Of a stretch of DNA of 64,000 bases, positions 52,706 to 61,633 are shown in pieces. How positions within the stretch are numbered: the first letter of the stretch is position 1; each line of letters starts with the position of its first letter. A program made the position numbers and the translations under genes. Source of the DNA: Flammeovirgaceae bacterium (lineage in GTDB: Bacteria; Bacteroidota; Bacteroidia; Cytophagales; Cyclobacteriaceae). The stretch is from the NCBI GenBank assembly GCA_023251155.1, contig JAHEZH010000002.1, positions 1 through 64,000 of the forward strand, given 5' to 3'. The notes under the pieces are model-generated. The model searched no databases. It worked only from the letters and a program-made list of their open reading frames with translations, and was not told where the DNA came from.

Positions 52706-53347
52706 TCACATCTTCTCACCAAAACTCAAATCTCCCGCATCACCCAGACCGGGTACGATGTAAAACTGATCATTTAGTCTTTCATCGATTGCAAAAGTCC
52801 ATATCGAATAAGGGAGGTTGATTTCTTTTTTCAGATGAGCGATCCCCTCCGGAGCAGCCAGCAATGATGCAATATGAATGTGAGCGGGGGTTCCCTTTTT
52901 CAAAAGCTCATGAATGGATCGCAATGCCGATTTGCCTGTGGCCAGCATGGGGTCAATTATGATTACCGTTCGTCCACTTACGCTTGGAGCCGCCTGGTAA
53001 TCGAGATTGATTTGTACTTCGGCTTCACCTTCTCTGCGGTAAGCCCCAATAAATCCGCTATCGGCTCCATCAAAGAAATGCTGAAAGCCATGATAATAAG
53101 GAAGACCAGCACGAAGAATGGTGATCAGAACAGGAGGTTCTGGAATAAAGAGCGGTGATTTGCCAAGTGGTGTATTCACCATCTTTTCACGGTAACTCAG
53201 CCGCTGCGAAATCTCATACGCCATAATCTCACCCAGGCGTTCCATGTTTCGGCGAAAACGCAAACGATCCTGCTGAATGAGCTTATCGCGAAGCTCCGCT
53301 AAAAACTGATTAGCGATTGTGTTCTTCTCACCGATATTGAAAACCAT
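52706..53347 (-). CDS. upp: Uracil phosphoribosyltransferase
   Basis: A 213-residue salvage enzyme making UMP from uracil and PRPP. The PRPP loop IIDPMLATGKSALRSI and the uracil-binding C-terminus (FYIVPGLGDAGDLSFG) are intact. Divergent from the M42-type peptidase gene. Confidence 0.95.
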   Translation of the reverse strand: MVFNIGEKNTIANQFLAELRDKLIQQDRLRFRRNMERLGEIMAYEISQRLSYREKMVNTPLGKSPLFIPEPPVLITILRAGLPYYHGFQHFFDGADSGFIGAYRREGEAEVQINLDYQAAPSVSGRTVIIIDPMLATGKSALRSIHELLKKGTPAHIHIASLLAAPEGIAHLKKEINLPYSIWTFAIDERLNDQFYIVPGLGDAGDLSFGEKM

Positions 53348-53398
53348 CTTTTCTTTTTTTCTATCAAAAATTAGAATAAAGTTGTGGAAAGAAAAGTT

Positions 53399-54316
53399 AT
53401 GTCGTTCGAATTACTTCAGAAATTGTGCGAAGTGCGTGCATCCTCAGGCGATGAAGCACCGATGAAAGATTTTTTACTTCGCTACATCAAAAAAGAAAAG
53501 AAGAAGTGGAAAGTGAAACCCGAAATCATTGAAGGTGAAGAGTTTCAGGATAGCATCATCTTAAAATTTGGTAAACCCCGCACCGCCCTCTTTGCACACA
53601 TGGATTCCATCGGCTTTACGGTGCGCTATGCAAATCAATTGGTTCCAATTGGCAGCCCCGATGCAGAAGCCGGTACCAAACTGGTAGGCGAAGATTCACT
53701 GGGGCCCATTGAATGCGAACTGGAACTGGATGCAGAAAATCATGCCCTCTATAAATTCGGGAGACAGATTGATCGTGGCACTGCGCTTACTTATAAAATT
53801 GATTTCAGAGAAACGAAACAATTCATACAAACACCCTACCTGGACGACCGGTTAGGCATCTATAATGCACTGAAGGTAGCGGAGAAACTGAAAGACGGTG
53901 TGATTGTTTTCAGCTGCTGGGAAGAACACGGTGGCGGATCGGTATCGTACCTCGCCAAATACATCTATGAAAAATGGAACGTGCGCCAGGCATTGATCTC
54001 TGATATCACCTGGGCAACAGATGGTGTATTCTTGGGCAAAGGTGTGGCCATTTCACTGCGCGACAGAAATGTACCCCGCAAAGTATTTATCGATAAGATT
54101 CGAACAATCGCGGATGAGAGCGGTGTGGATTATCAGCTGGAAGTAGAAGGCTCCGGCTCCAGCGATGGTGGTGAATTGCAGCGCTCACCCTATCCGTTTG
54201 ATTGGTGCTTTGTCGGAGCTCCCTCACAAGATCCGCACACACCCAATGAAAAAGTGCACAAGAAAGATATTGATAGTATGATCACACTCTATGACGTGCT
54301 GATGAAGAAGCTTTAG
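53399..54316 (+). CDS. M42/M20-type metalloaminopeptidase-like protein
   Basis: A 305-residue zinc-peptidase-fold protein. Metal-ligand candidates are in FAHMDSIGF, YLDDRLGIYNAL, SCWEEHGGG and HTPNEKVH, in the order of clan MH dinuclear aminopeptidases. It is shorter than typical M42 enzymes (~340-360 aa), with the lid domain residues ~90-150. ATG 53399 is preferred over GTG 53384 because a TAAAGTTG element at 53377-53384 probably is its -7 box. Confidence 0.82.
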   Translation: MSFELLQKLCEVRASSGDEAPMKDFLLRYIKKEKKKWKVKPEIIEGEEFQDSIILKFGKPRTALFAHMDSIGFTVRYANQLVPIGSPDAEAGTKLVGEDSLGPIECELELDAENHALYKFGRQIDRGTALTYKIDFRETKQFIQTPYLDDRLGIYNALKVAEKLKDGVIVFSCWEEHGGGSVSYLAKYIYEKWNVRQALISDITWATDGVFLGKGVAISLRDRNVPRKVFIDKIRTIADESGVDYQLEVEGSGSSDGGELQRSPYPFDWCFVGAPSQDPHTPNEKVHKKDIDSMITLYDVLMKKL

Positions 54317-54337
54317 TAAAAAGAATAACCTGTTTAG

Positions 54338-54689
54338 TCATTTGGACTGAATTCTTCCTGAATCGTTGAAGAACTCAACCTGCATTTCGTTTTGCTCCGT
54401 ATCCAATTGCTTCTATGGTTGACCGATCGGCTGATCCAATACTCATGAGCACCAAAGCGCTCGTAGGGTTCTTTCTTTACCTGCTCGTCTTATTGGATGC
54501 AACCTCAATTCCACCTGCATCATTTTCTTTCTGCAATAAAGTAGAATCTGTTATATACACAGCTACAATTCGCTGAGGTCTTACTGATTATGGGATCGTG
54601 ACTCCATTGCTACGTTCTCATGCTCCTTCAGAAAGCGTTTTAACTACTTCCCTAATCGCATGCGGAGGACGATCAATTGTTTCCATCAT
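54338..54689 (-). pseudogene. Decayed Uma2-family (PD-(D/E)XK-like) gene remnant
   Basis: Reading the minus strand, pieces of a Uma2-type protein appear in order but in different frames: METIDRPPHAIREVVKTLSE from ATG 54686-54689, then a stop; QKENDAGGIEVA; EQVKKEPYERFGAHEYWI (near 54433-54487); STIEAIGYGAKRNAG; and VEFFNDSGRIQSK ending at TCA 54338. This matches the Uma2 order (start, acidic core, YERFGVKEYWI, C-terminal strand) but spans only ~350 bp instead of ~570 and needs several frame changes. Uma2 proteins are predicted nucleases of unknown biological role. Confidence 0.8.
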
Positions 54690-54737
54690 TCCTGCATTCC
54701 AAATTTAAAAAAAATGCACTCAGCATGTTTAAAAAAG

Positions 54738-54745
54738 TTATGTTT
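54738..54745 (+). promoter_or_regulatory. Promoter -7 box (TATGTTTG) for the GH109-like gene
   Basis: Exact TAnnTTTG; predicted start near 54749, leader ~16 nt before ATG 54765. Confidence 0.55.
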
Positions 54746-54764
54746 GAGAATCTAAACTACACCT

Positions 54765-56123
54765 ATGAAAAATTCCACACGAAGAGATTTTATCAAAACT
54801 TCAACCGTTGCCGGGTTAGGCTTTTCTCTTTTACCTTCTTCTGTGTTCGCTAAAGATGCTCCAGCCAAAGTGAGGTTAGGATTCATCGGCGTGGGAATGC
54901 GTGGACAAAATCACCTGGACCTTGCTTTGCTCAGAAGCGATGTAGAGGTCATTGCCATCTGCGATGTACAGCAGCGTATGATCGACATGAGTCTTGATCT
55001 GGTTACCAGGTATAAAAAACCAAAGCCAATGGTTATCAATGATGGCCCGCAGGGTTATAAAAAACTACTGGAGAACAAAGACATTGATGCTGTAATCATA
55101 GCTACTCCATGGGAATGGCATACGGTAATGTGTATCGATGCGATGAACGCAAAAAAATATGTTGGCTGCGAAGTGATTACGGGCATGACGATAGCAGAGT
55201 GCTGGGAGATCGTACATACTTCCGAGCGCACCGGCATGCCATTGATGATGCTGGAGAATGTCTGCTATCGCAGAGATGTAATGGCAGTAATGAACATGGT
55301 CCGCCAAAATATATTTGGTGAACTGATTCACCTGCAAGGCGGCTATCAGCATGACCTGCGTGAAGTAAAATTCAATGATGGTAAAAATCCCTACGGTGGG
55401 GGTGCAGAGTTTGGAGCAAAAGGATTTTCGGAAGCGCAGTGGCGCACAGAGCATTCTGTGCTTCGCAATGGTGACTTATATCCTACACATGGTATTGGCC
55501 CTATTGCCATGATGACCAACATCAATCGGGGTAATCGTTTTACTAAACTGGTTTCGTACGCAACAAAAGCACGTGGCTTGCACGACCACATTGTAAAGGC
55601 AGGAGGAGAAAATCATCCAAATGCGAAAGTGAATTTCAAGCTGGGTGACATTGTCACTACAATGATCAGCACCTCGAACAATGAAACAGTACTTTTGCAA
55701 CACGATACCAACCTGCCCCGGCCGTATTCATTAGGATTCCGCGTACAGGGCACAAAAGGGATCTGGATGGATGTGAACAAATCCATTTACATAGAAGGGC
55801 AAAGCAAAGAAGCACACCGCTGGGAAGATGCGAAAGAGTGGCTGGATAAATACGATCATCCCCTTTGGAAAAAATACGGCAACGATGCAGCAGGCGCTGG
55901 CCATGGTGGTATGGATTGGTTTGTATTTAATGCGTTTGTTGAATCGGTAAAAAGAAAAACAAACACACCACAGGATGTATATGATGCCGTTACCTGGAGT
56001 GCAATTACTCCGCTTTCTGAATCATCAATCGAACTGGGGGGCGAAACCGTTGAGTTCCCTGATTTTACCAAAGGGCAATGGATGTACCGCAAAAACAATT
56101 TTGCAATCGATGATTCGTATTAA
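54765..56123 (+). CDS. Tat-exported Gfo/Idh/MocA oxidoreductase (GH109-like)
   Basis: A 452-residue protein with a twin-arginine signal (RRDFIKTSTVAGLG) and an N-terminal Rossmann fold (LGFIGVGMRGQNHLDLAL, then AICDVQQRM). The C-terminal part has the GH109 features (GGYQHDLREV, NGDLYPTHGIGPIAMM, GHGGMDWFVFNAFVESVK in order). GH109 enzymes use bound NAD to cleave N-acetylgalactosaminides by an oxidation/elimination mechanism. Export through Tat fits a prebound cofactor. The exact sugar specificity is inferred. Confidence 0.88.
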   Translation: MKNSTRRDFIKTSTVAGLGFSLLPSSVFAKDAPAKVRLGFIGVGMRGQNHLDLALLRSDVEVIAICDVQQRMIDMSLDLVTRYKKPKPMVINDGPQGYKKLLENKDIDAVIIATPWEWHTVMCIDAMNAKKYVGCEVITGMTIAECWEIVHTSERTGMPLMMLENVCYRRDVMAVMNMVRQNIFGELIHLQGGYQHDLREVKFNDGKNPYGGGAEFGAKGFSEAQWRTEHSVLRNGDLYPTHGIGPIAMMTNINRGNRFTKLVSYATKARGLHDHIVKAGGENHPNAKVNFKLGDIVTTMISTSNNETVLLQHDTNLPRPYSLGFRVQGTKGIWMDVNKSIYIEGQSKEAHRWEDAKEWLDKYDHPLWKKYGNDAAGAGHGGMDWFVFNAFVESVKRKTNTPQDVYDAVTWSAITPLSESSIELGGETVEFPDFTKGQWMYRKNNFAIDDSY

Positions 56124-56238
56124 TTCAATGGATCAACCAAATTGTATTGGTCAAAGCAGGGCCTGTTTTTAACACACAGTCGTTCCTGTAATTGAATCTC
56201 ATTTTTTTATTCATCGATAATAAACCGGCAGAAAAAAC

Positions 56239-56246
56239 TATCTTTG
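56239..56246 (+). promoter_or_regulatory. Promoter -7 box (TATCTTTG) for hpt
   Basis: Exact TAnnTTTG; predicted start near 56250, leader 30 nt to ATG 56281 or 75 nt to ATG 56326. Confidence 0.55.
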
Positions 56247-56325
56247 CCGTCCTTTTTGGAAAAGGTGGCAATTATTTTGAATGGACAGTGTTGAAAAATT
56301 ACCCCGTGTAAGCAGAATTGAATCA

Positions 56326-56856
56326 ATGAAAATAAAAGACCTGGAATTTAAAAAACTGATCACTGCGGATAAGATCGAGAAGAAAATAAAAGCATTGGCA
56401 ACCAGCATCAATGCCGAATACAAAGACAAGACTCCTTTGTTTCTTCCCATACTCAATGGCTCATTCATGTTTGCCAGTGATTTACTTAAAGAAGTGACCA
56501 TCCCTTGCCGCATCTCTTTTGTAAAGGTGGCTTCGTACTCTGGCACCAACAGCACCGGACAGGTCAATACACTGATCGGCTTGGAAGAGAGCCTCTTCAA
56601 TCAGGACATCATTATCATTGAAGACATCATTGACACTGGTCTCACGCTGCAAAAAATTGTGGACGAACTTCATGGTCGTGGTGCCAAATCGGTAGAGGTA
56701 GTAGCCTTGCTTAGAAAAGCACCGGCACGCGAAAAAAACATCGGAGCCAAGTACATTGGCTTTGAGCTGGAAGACGAATTTGTGTTAGGTTACGGCCTTG
56801 ACTATGATGGATTAGGCCGAAATACCAAAGACATTTACAAGCAAACAGTGTCCTAA
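56326..56856 (+). CDS. hpt: Hypoxanthine phosphoribosyltransferase
   Basis: A 176-residue purine-salvage enzyme. The PRPP motif is IIIEDIIDTGLTLQ; the SFVKVASYSG and VALLRKAPA segments are also typical. ATG 56326 gives the usual family length; an upstream in-frame ATG at 56281 would add 15 residues without known counterpart, but is closer to the promoter. Followed by adk. Confidence 0.93.
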   Translation: MKIKDLEFKKLITADKIEKKIKALATSINAEYKDKTPLFLPILNGSFMFASDLLKEVTIPCRISFVKVASYSGTNSTGQVNTLIGLEESLFNQDIIIIEDIIDTGLTLQKIVDELHGRGAKSVEVVALLRKAPAREKNIGAKYIGFELEDEFVLGYGLDYDGLGRNTKDIYKQTVS

Positions 56857-56944
56857 GGCCGTATGAGCTCAAAAATGACTATTTGTATTTGACTCCTAGC
56901 TAATTATATTGCCTCTCTTTTTTCAAAACTTAATCAACCTGTTA

Positions 56945-57514
56945 ATGATTAACTTAGTACTCTTTGGCCCTCCGGGCGCAGGCAAAGGAACGCAAAGTGA
57001 AAAGCTGATTCAGAAATATGGCTTTGTACATATTTCTACCGGAGACCTTTTTCGCTGGCATACAAAAAATGATACGGACCTTGGCAAGCGCGTGAAGGAG
57101 ATCATGAACAGTGGAGCATTAGTGCCCGATGAAATCACTATTGCGATGCTCAAAGAGGAACTGGATAAGAACCCGAATGCAAAAGGATTTCTGTTTGACG
57201 GGTTTCCCCGCACGGTGGGGCAAGCCGAAGCGCTGGATAAATTCATGAAGGACAATAACACCGCAATTCACCATGTAATTGCACTGGATGTTACCGAAGA
57301 AGAAGTGCGCACCCGCATAGCAAAAAGAAGAAATGTAGAGCATCGCGTAGACGATGAAGAAGAAAAATTAAACAAGCGCATCACCGAATACTTCACCAAG
57401 ACCATTCACGTATTGCCTTTCTATGATAAGCAAGGGCGGTTGAAAACCGTGCAGGGTATTGGTGCGATTGAAAGTATCTTCAAAAGCATTACTGCGATCA
57501 TCGATCAGAAGTAA
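56945..57514 (+). CDS. adk: Adenylate kinase
   Basis: A 189-residue enzyme interconverting AMP, ATP and ADP. P-loop GPPGAGKGTQ, AMP-binding STGDLFR and GFPRTVGQAE are present; the LID region is short (NVEHRVDDEEEKLNKRI), i.e. the short form without zinc ligands. ATG 56945 is used, as the upstream in-frame extension is hydrophobic and not typical. Confidence 0.96.
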   Translation: MINLVLFGPPGAGKGTQSEKLIQKYGFVHISTGDLFRWHTKNDTDLGKRVKEIMNSGALVPDEITIAMLKEELDKNPNAKGFLFDGFPRTVGQAEALDKFMKDNNTAIHHVIALDVTEEEVRTRIAKRRNVEHRVDDEEEKLNKRITEYFTKTIHVLPFYDKQGRLKTVQGIGAIESIFKSITAIIDQK

Positions 57515-57522
57515 AATCATTT

Positions 57523-57555
57523 GTTACCGGTAACTGGTATCCGGAAACCAGTAAC
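57523..57555. repeat. Intergenic repeat (GTTACCGGTAAC ... CCAGTAAC)
   Basis: A 33-bp element between adk and obg with GTTACCGGTAAC, CCGGAAACC and CCAGTAAC words, related to the elements at 7830-7913. It can fold on itself. Confidence 0.55.
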
Positions 57556-57559
57556 ACAT

Positions 57560-58552
57560 ATGTCTTCTCCCAATTTTATTGATTATGTAAAGTTTCACTC
57601 CCGCTCAGGCAAGGGTGGTGCAGGATGTTTGCATTTTCATCGCGAAAAATTTGTAGAGAAAGGGGGGCCTGATGGGGGGGATGGTGGCCGCGGAGGACAT
57701 ATCATTTTACGAGGCAATGCGCAGATGTGGACACTACTGCACCTTAAGTTCCGCAAGCATATACGTGCCGAAGACGGAACAGGTGGTAATGGTGCCAACA
57801 TGACCGGGGCCGATGGTAAAGATGAAATCATTGAAGTACCACTGGGCACCGTAGCCAAAGATGCTGAGACCGGTGAAGTTCTTTGCGAAATCAACGATGA
57901 CGGACAAGAAGTGATATTGATGCAGGGCGGACGCGGAGGTAAAGGCAATGCCTACTTCGCTACATCTACCAACCGTGCCCCCCAACATGCGCAGCCCGGT
58001 GAACCAAGCCAGGAAAACTGGATCATCCTTGAATTAAAATTATTAGCCGATGTGGGATTAGTTGGCTTTCCCAATGCAGGTAAATCCACATTGCTTTCAG
58101 TTGTATCCGCCGCCAAGCCCAAAATTGCTGACTATGCCTTTACCACATTAACACCTAACCTTGGGGTTGTGTCGTATCGCGATGAAAAATCATTTGTGAT
58201 GGCCGATATACCGGGGATCATTGAAGGAGCTGCGGAAGGCCGCGGATTAGGTATCCGTTTCCTTCGTCACATCGAAAGAAATTCGCTTTTATTATTCATG
58301 GTACCGGCCGATGCCAAAGACATCCGCCAGGAGTTTGACATTCTGTTGAATGAATTAAAAAAATACAGCCCCGAGCTGCTTGATAAAAAAAGATTGCTTG
58401 CCATTTCAAAATCAGACATGCTTGATGATGAACTGAAAGCAGAAATCAAGAAAGAATTACCGAAAGGGATCAAATCCGTTTTCATTTCATCGGTAGCTAA
58501 TCAGGGCATTACCGAGCTGAAAGACTTAATCTGGAAGAACCTCCATGACTAA
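57560..58552 (+). CDS. obg: GTPase Obg
   Basis: A 330-residue ribosome-associated GTPase. The glycine-rich Obg fold occupies residues 1-~155 ([32 protein letters not shown]), the GTPase domain ~160-330 with [37 protein letters not shown] and SKSD as the G4 variant. Involved in 50S assembly and stringent response. ATG 57560 ([12 protein letters not shown]) is the family-type start; an upstream in-frame start lies in the repeat. Confidence 0.96.
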   Translation: MSSPNFIDYVKFHSRSGKGGAGCLHFHREKFVEKGGPDGGDGGRGGHIILRGNAQMWTLLHLKFRKHIRAEDGTGGNGANMTGADGKDEIIEVPLGTVAKDAETGEVLCEINDDGQEVILMQGGRGGKGNAYFATSTNRAPQHAQPGEPSQENWIILELKLLADVGLVGFPNAGKSTLLSVVSAAKPKIADYAFTTLTPNLGVVSYRDEKSFVMADIPGIIEGAAEGRGLGIRFLRHIERNSLLLFMVPADAKDIRQEFDILLNELKKYSPELLDKKRLLAISKSDMLDDELKAEIKKELPKGIKSVFISSVANQGITELKDLIWKNLHD

Positions 58553-58625
58553 GGTTTCCCTGCGCTCCTTTACGTAAAGCCCTTAATTTTACTAACAATA
58601 GCCTCGATGGGGTGACAGGTGGAGA

Positions 58626-58672
58626 GTCAATGTGTCAGTATTGACGCTATTGGCAATATTCTTGTCATTTTG
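58626..58672 (+). promoter_or_regulatory. Candidate promoter/operator of grpE-dnaJ
   Basis: An inverted repeat GTCAAT-N8-ATTGAC (58626-58645) overlaps a TTGAC -33-like element; 25 nt further a TCATTTTG (58665-58672) fits the -7 box with one mismatch and contains TGTCATTTTG. The IR does not match CIRCE. A heat-shock operator is plausible but unproven. Confidence 0.4.
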
Positions 58673-58693
58673 CAAACACCTTAAGATGATACA

Positions 58694-59254
58694 ATGGAAA
58701 ACACAACACATCCTGAACAGGAAATAGAAAAAAACGAAGATTTGGGCTCAGAAACGGCTTCTGTGCAAGATCAGCCTCAGTCAGAAACAGAAAATCAATC
58801 TGCTTCGGATGACGTGCTGAAGAAAGTACAGGACGAACTGGCAGAATCGAAAGATAAATATATTCGCCTCTATGCCGAGTTTGACAATCACAGACGCAGA
58901 ACGGCCAAAGAAAAACTGGACATGATTCAGTCGGCCAACGAGCAGTTGCTGAAAGCTTTGCTCCCCGTGCTGGACGATTTCGAACGGGCCGAAAAATCAT
59001 TCAAAGACAAGAATGATAAAGAAGCCGAAGGTTTTTTTCTGATCCAGAATAAATTCAAAAAAATAATCGATCAGTACAGTGTGAAAGAAATGGAATCAAA
59101 AGGATCAGAATTTAATCCTGATTTTCATGAAGCCATTACTCAGATACCGGCACCGGAAGAGAAACTGAAAGGCAAAGTGGTGGATGTAGTTGAAAAAGGA
59201 TACCTGCTGGGAGAGAAAGTGCTTCGCTTTGCGAAAGTAGTAGTAGGTAGCTAA
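58694..59254 (+). CDS. grpE: Nucleotide exchange factor GrpE
   Basis: A 186-residue DnaK co-chaperone. An acidic N-terminal tail, a long coiled coil (DELAESKDKYIRLYAEFDNH) and the C-terminal beta domain (EFNPDFHEAITQIPAPE, GYLLGEKVLRFAKVVV) are present. 64 nt upstream of dnaJ; dnaK is not in this window. Confidence 0.96.
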   Translation: MENTTHPEQEIEKNEDLGSETASVQDQPQSETENQSASDDVLKKVQDELAESKDKYIRLYAEFDNHRRRTAKEKLDMIQSANEQLLKALLPVLDDFERAEKSFKDKNDKEAEGFFLIQNKFKKIIDQYSVKEMESKGSEFNPDFHEAITQIPAPEEKLKGKVVDVVEKGYLLGEKVLRFAKVVVGS

Positions 59255-59318
59255 TGCGGAGAAAATAAACGGAATAACGAAACTAATATTCGAGCAGTAA
59301 GTCTCGAACTTCTAACAC

Positions 59319-60431
59319 ATGGCGAAAAGAGATTTTTACGAAATACTCGGTGTAAGCAAAGGCGCTACAGCAGAAGAGATCAAGAAAGCCTATCGCAAAA
59401 CGGCTATCCAGTTTCACCCCGATAAGAATCAGGGCAATAAAGAAGCAGAAGAAAAATTCAAGGAAGCTGCTGAGGCCTACGAAGTATTGAGCGATCCGGA
59501 CAAACGTGCTCAATATGATCGCTTTGGTCATTCGCGCCCGGGTGGCGGTGGCGGCGGTCACGACATGAATATGGAAGACATCTTCAGCCAGTTTGGAGAT
59601 GTATTTGGTGGCGGTGGCGGTGGCTTCGAGAGCTTCTTCGGTGGAGGCGGTGGCCGCTCGCGTCAGCGCAAGGGCTCTAACCTTCGCATCAAACTGAAAC
59701 TGACACTGGAAGAAATCGCCAACGGTGTTGAAAAGAAAATTAAAGTAAATCGTCTTGTACGCGCTGAAGGAGTAACGTTTAAAAACTGTACTACCTGCGG
59801 GGGTACCGGCCAGGTAAGAAAGGTAGTCAATACCATGCTGGGTCAGATGGTATCGTCAAGCACCTGTTCCACCTGTAATGGCGCAGGCCAGATCATTGAA
59901 AAGCGCCCTCCGGGGGTGGATAGCTCAGGGCTGGTATCGAAGGAAGATATGCTGTCGGTAAAAATACCGGCTGGCGTGAGTGATGGTATGCAGTTGTCAA
60001 TGTCTGGCAAAGGAAATGAAGCACCGGGGGGTGGAGTTCCTGGAGATCTTCTCATTCTCATTGAAGAGCAGGAAGATAAAGAGCTGAAGCGCGATGGAAA
60101 CAACCTGGTGTACGATCTGCACGTGAGCTTTATTGACGCCGCTCTCGGCACCTCGGTAGAAGTACCTTCGATAGGTGGCAATGTGCGTATCAAGATCGAA
60201 GCAGGGACTCAAAGCGGTAAGATTTTGCGCCTTCGCGGAAAAGGATTAAAAGACATTAATGGTTATGGAACTGGCGATCAGCTGATTTATATCAGTGTCT
60301 GGACTCCAAAAAAATTGAGCAGCGAAGAAAAAGCCAAGCTGGAAAGCCTTCGAGAGTCGAATAACTTCAAACCGAACCCTGATGCCAATGAAAAAGGGTT
60401 CTTCGAGAAGATGAAAGAATATTTTGCCTGA
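59319..60431 (+). CDS. dnaJ: Chaperone DnaJ with only one zinc centre
   Basis: A 370-residue DnaJ: J domain (1-~70) with HPD in FHPDKNQG, glycine-rich linker (~75-110, many GGGG runs), a reduced cysteine-rich region, and C-terminal substrate-binding domains. Only two CxxCxGxG motifs remain, CTTCGGTG at about Cys157-160 and CSTCNGAG at about Cys183-186. These correspond to motifs 2 and 3 (zinc centre II). Motifs 1 and 4 (zinc centre I) are absent, motif 4 being replaced by [13 protein letters not shown] recall similar loss in some other Cytophagales. Confidence 0.95.
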   Translation: MAKRDFYEILGVSKGATAEEIKKAYRKTAIQFHPDKNQGNKEAEEKFKEAAEAYEVLSDPDKRAQYDRFGHSRPGGGGGGHDMNMEDIFSQFGDVFGGGGGGFESFFGGGGGRSRQRKGSNLRIKLKLTLEEIANGVEKKIKVNRLVRAEGVTFKNCTTCGGTGQVRKVVNTMLGQMVSSSTCSTCNGAGQIIEKRPPGVDSSGLVSKEDMLSVKIPAGVSDGMQLSMSGKGNEAPGGGVPGDLLILIEEQEDKELKRDGNNLVYDLHVSFIDAALGTSVEVPSIGGNVRIKIEAGTQSGKILRLRGKGLKDINGYGTGDQLIYISVWTPKKLSSEEKAKLESLRESNNFKPNPDANEKGFFEKMKEYFA

Positions 60432-60485
60432 TACACCCTGTTTTTGCCTCTGAATATTCTGTAACAGGCGAAACTTTTAGAATAT

Positions 60486-60522
60486 AAGCCCGTATAAATC
60501 CAATTTACGGGCTTATTTTTTT
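60486..60522 (+). terminator. Intrinsic terminator of the grpE-dnaJ operon
   Basis: A perfect 9-bp stem AAGCCCGTA / TACGGGCTT (60486-60494, 60506-60514), extended by further AAAT/ATTT pairing, followed by A and a T-run. Confidence 0.85.
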
Positions 60523-60587
60523 AACATTTCGTTAACCTTTCTTACATCGGGGAAACCCTTGATCTAATCCTAACGTACAAACCAAAC

Positions 60588-61475
60588 ATGTGGAGGTCAA
60601 TTTTGATGGTGGTGGGGAGCTGTCTCGCAATTACTGCGTCAGGACAGCTGAAAAAACAATTTTCGATCGAAAATTCGGAGAGCTGTGATCAGATCGAGTT
60701 ATCCCTAAAAGCAAAAACAGGCAACTGCTTCATTCGTCCCAGCCAAAATCAGGACATACTCAATATATACAGCAACCAGGATCTGGAAGAATATGCACAT
60801 AGCTTCAGCAATGAGGTAAAAGGCAAAGTCTGCATGATAAAACTGGATCTGCAGCAGGATAACCAAAGCGGTGTTGGCCATAAAATATCCTACAAGGTGT
60901 TAGGTGCCGATGCCGTAACGGCGGATAAATTCTGGAAAGTCTACCTCACCGATTCAAAACCCTATTCGCTCGATCTTGATTATGGACTGGGAAATGCCAA
61001 CGTGGATCTTTCCGGTTTAGCTATCAAAAAACTGAAAATCAATACCGGTAGTGCCGATGTAAACATTGCGTACAATTCCGGACTGGAGAACAAAGTAGAA
61101 ATGGATACTTTTTCTGTGCAGGTAGATGTCGGATCGGTGACCGTGAAACAACTTGACCTCACCCGGTCAAAAGTAATACTGGCCGATGTTGGGTTCGGAA
61201 ATCTCTCCCTTGACTTCGGAACCAAAGCGCTACAGAGAAACAGAATCAAAGGAAGCGTTGGTGCGGGTAATCTCATCATTTCTCTTCCGGATGAAAGTGT
61301 CCCCGTTGTCGTCAGGATTACTGACTCATGGTTGTGCAGCATCCATCTCTGCAAAAGCCTGAAGAAGGTAAGTGAAAATACGTTTGCTAATGCCGCGTAT
61401 GTTCAAGATCCTAAAAATGCAATGATCTTTGACCTTGATGTTTCGATGGGAAAGATCCTATTCAAAGACAAATAA
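60588..61475 (+). CDS. Secreted beta-helical protein (toast-rack/DUF2154-like)
   Basis: A 295-residue protein with a signal peptide (1-19, ...ITASGQ). The middle repeats a short-strand pattern with alternating hydrophobic residues (LDYGLGNANVDLSGLAIKKLKI, VDVGSVTVKQLDL, ADVGFGNLSLDFG in order), typical of the solenoid fold of LiaF/DUF2154-type and DUF4097 proteins. Function unknown; no membrane anchor at the C-terminus. Confidence 0.68.
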   Translation: MWRSILMVVGSCLAITASGQLKKQFSIENSESCDQIELSLKAKTGNCFIRPSQNQDILNIYSNQDLEEYAHSFSNEVKGKVCMIKLDLQQDNQSGVGHKISYKVLGADAVTADKFWKVYLTDSKPYSLDLDYGLGNANVDLSGLAIKKLKINTGSADVNIAYNSGLENKVEMDTFSVQVDVGSVTVKQLDLTRSKVILADVGFGNLSLDFGTKALQRNRIKGSVGAGNLIISLPDESVPVVVRITDSWLCSIHLCKSLKKVSENTFANAAYVQDPKNAMIFDLDVSMGKILFKDK

Positions 61476-61601
61476 ACGAATTGCTTGTCTCCTTTTCATT
61501 TTATCCTTTGCGTGACCACGCAGGATAAACCTGTTTACTCCTCCTTGTGATTAAATCTTCTGAAATAACACTGATGTGTAATTTCTATTTCTATTTTTGT
61601 T

Positions 61602-61609
61602 ATACATCC
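61602..61609 (+). promoter_or_regulatory. Promoter -7 box (TATTTTTG) for the ABC exporter operon
   Basis: Exact TAnnTTTG; predicted start near 61613, leader ~21 nt before GTG 61634. Confidence 0.55.
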
Positions 61610-61633
61610 TTCATTATTAAACCCCCAACATAA

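Noticed and set aside
52521-52709. Minus-strand ORF filling the gap before upp
   Set aside because: No recognisable motif or signal, overlaps both neighbours' ends; likely chance ORF.
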